Below, piece by piece: positions 63,956-64,000 of a DNA stretch of 64,000 nt. The stretch covers positions 186,001-250,000 of the forward strand of contig PZPK01000001.1 of the NCBI GenBank assembly GCA_006212045.1, in the 5' to 3' direction. Under the pieces are notes generated by a model. That model was given only the letters and a program-made list of their open reading frames with translations, made no database searches and was not told where the DNA came from. Positions within the stretch are counted from its first letter, which is position 1. Every line of letters begins with the position of its first letter. The DNA is from Oleiphilus sp. (GTDB lineage Bacteria > Pseudomonadota > Gammaproteobacteria > Pseudomonadales > Oleiphilaceae). Both the position numbers and the translations under genes were made by a program.

Positions 63956-64000
63956 ATGGAAAGCAAGATAAAGCACGCAGCACCGAGACGATTTCTACCG
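63952..64000 (+). CDS. SpoVR family protein (N-terminal fragment)
   Basis: Only the first 16 codons are in the window. The start is the GTG overlapping the yeaH stop. The visible residues [16 protein letters not shown] fit the start of Pseudomonas-type SpoVR/YcgB, in which a stretch ISTGSEW follows. The identity rests mainly on position, since spoVR follows yeaH in many gammaproteobacteria. Confidence 0.7.
   Translation, partial: MNGKQDKARSTETIST

Noticed and set aside
1-64000. tRNA, rRNA, CRISPR array, insertion sequence, prophage
   Set aside because: Looked for by eye on both strands; no supporting pattern such as clustered repeats, transposase motifs or terminal inverted repeats was seen. 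A tRNA scan would be needed to be sure.

Overview
This 64 kb window reads as chromosomal DNA of a gammaproteobacterium with moderate GC content (judged by eye). The strongest taxonomic clue is gene order. On the minus strand, leuC-leuD-asd-fimV-truA-trpF-trpB-trpA-accD-folC-(SPOR/dedD)-cvpA-purF-metZ closely follows the arrangement of Pseudomonas and relatives, and ftsK-lolA-rarA follows the general gammaproteobacterial order. Frequent AraC regulators with the Arabinose_bd N-terminus, a fadA/fadB-type pair, proVWX and abundant c-type cytochromes suit a free-living, probably aquatic Pseudomonadales/Oceanospirillales-type organism; the genus is inference and I do not name it. No tRNA, rRNA, insertion sequence, prophage or CRISPR array was recognised.

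Layout. 1-2.9 kb: fatty-acid beta-oxidation pair (thiolase, then a multifunctional hydratase/dehydrogenase cut by the left edge). 3.2-8.9 kb: a small DUF6316-like protein and an RND efflux operon (fusion protein, pump, AraC regulator). 9.1-12.5 kb: LldD-type dehydrogenase with a tiny membrane ORF, a two-gene small-protein unit including a DUF1289 gene, and a second AraC regulator. 12.5-15.0 kb: rimK, a zinc deacylase and a RimB-like protease. 15.1-17.0 kb: an HdfR-like LysR regulator, a small secreted protein and a DUF413/MaoP protein. 17.1-20.5 kb: the glycine betaine transporter proVWX. 20.7-26.5 kb: a compact six-gene minus-strand unit encoding a NirB-like flavoprotein fused to a membrane domain, an 11-haem cytochrome, a DUF3365 haem lipoprotein, a small cytochrome c, a truncated haemoglobin and a ferredoxin-type reductase. 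27-32.6 kb: an outer-membrane barrel, rarA, lolA, ftsK. 32.8-49.7 kb: the long housekeeping block (Met, purine, folate, fatty acid, Trp, tRNA modification, FimV, Asp and Leu pathways). 49.9-55.4 kb: a LysR regulator divergent from leuC, a TraF-like outer-membrane protein, YihY and an ABC exporter. 55.4-60.0 kb: a large hybrid histidine kinase with MASE1 and a LOV-type photosensor domain, plus a REC-GGDEF diguanylate cyclase. 60.7-64 kb: prkA-yeaH-spoVR, the last cut by the right edge.

How the parts work together. The most unusual content is the 20.7-26.5 kb electron-transfer unit. Pyridine-nucleotide oxidation by the flavoprotein, a b-type membrane segment, several periplasmic c-haems and a haemoglobin plus reductase in one operon suggest a respiratory or nitrosative-stress electron chain (inference). 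The second is the LOV-containing kinase next to a diguanylate cyclase, which suggests blue-light or redox control of c-di-GMP. Smaller notable points are the absence of leuB between leuD and asd, a perfect 17-bp hairpin between maoP-like and proX genes, clean operator-like palindromes at two LysR genes and upstream of prkA, and a promoter that fixes the proV start.
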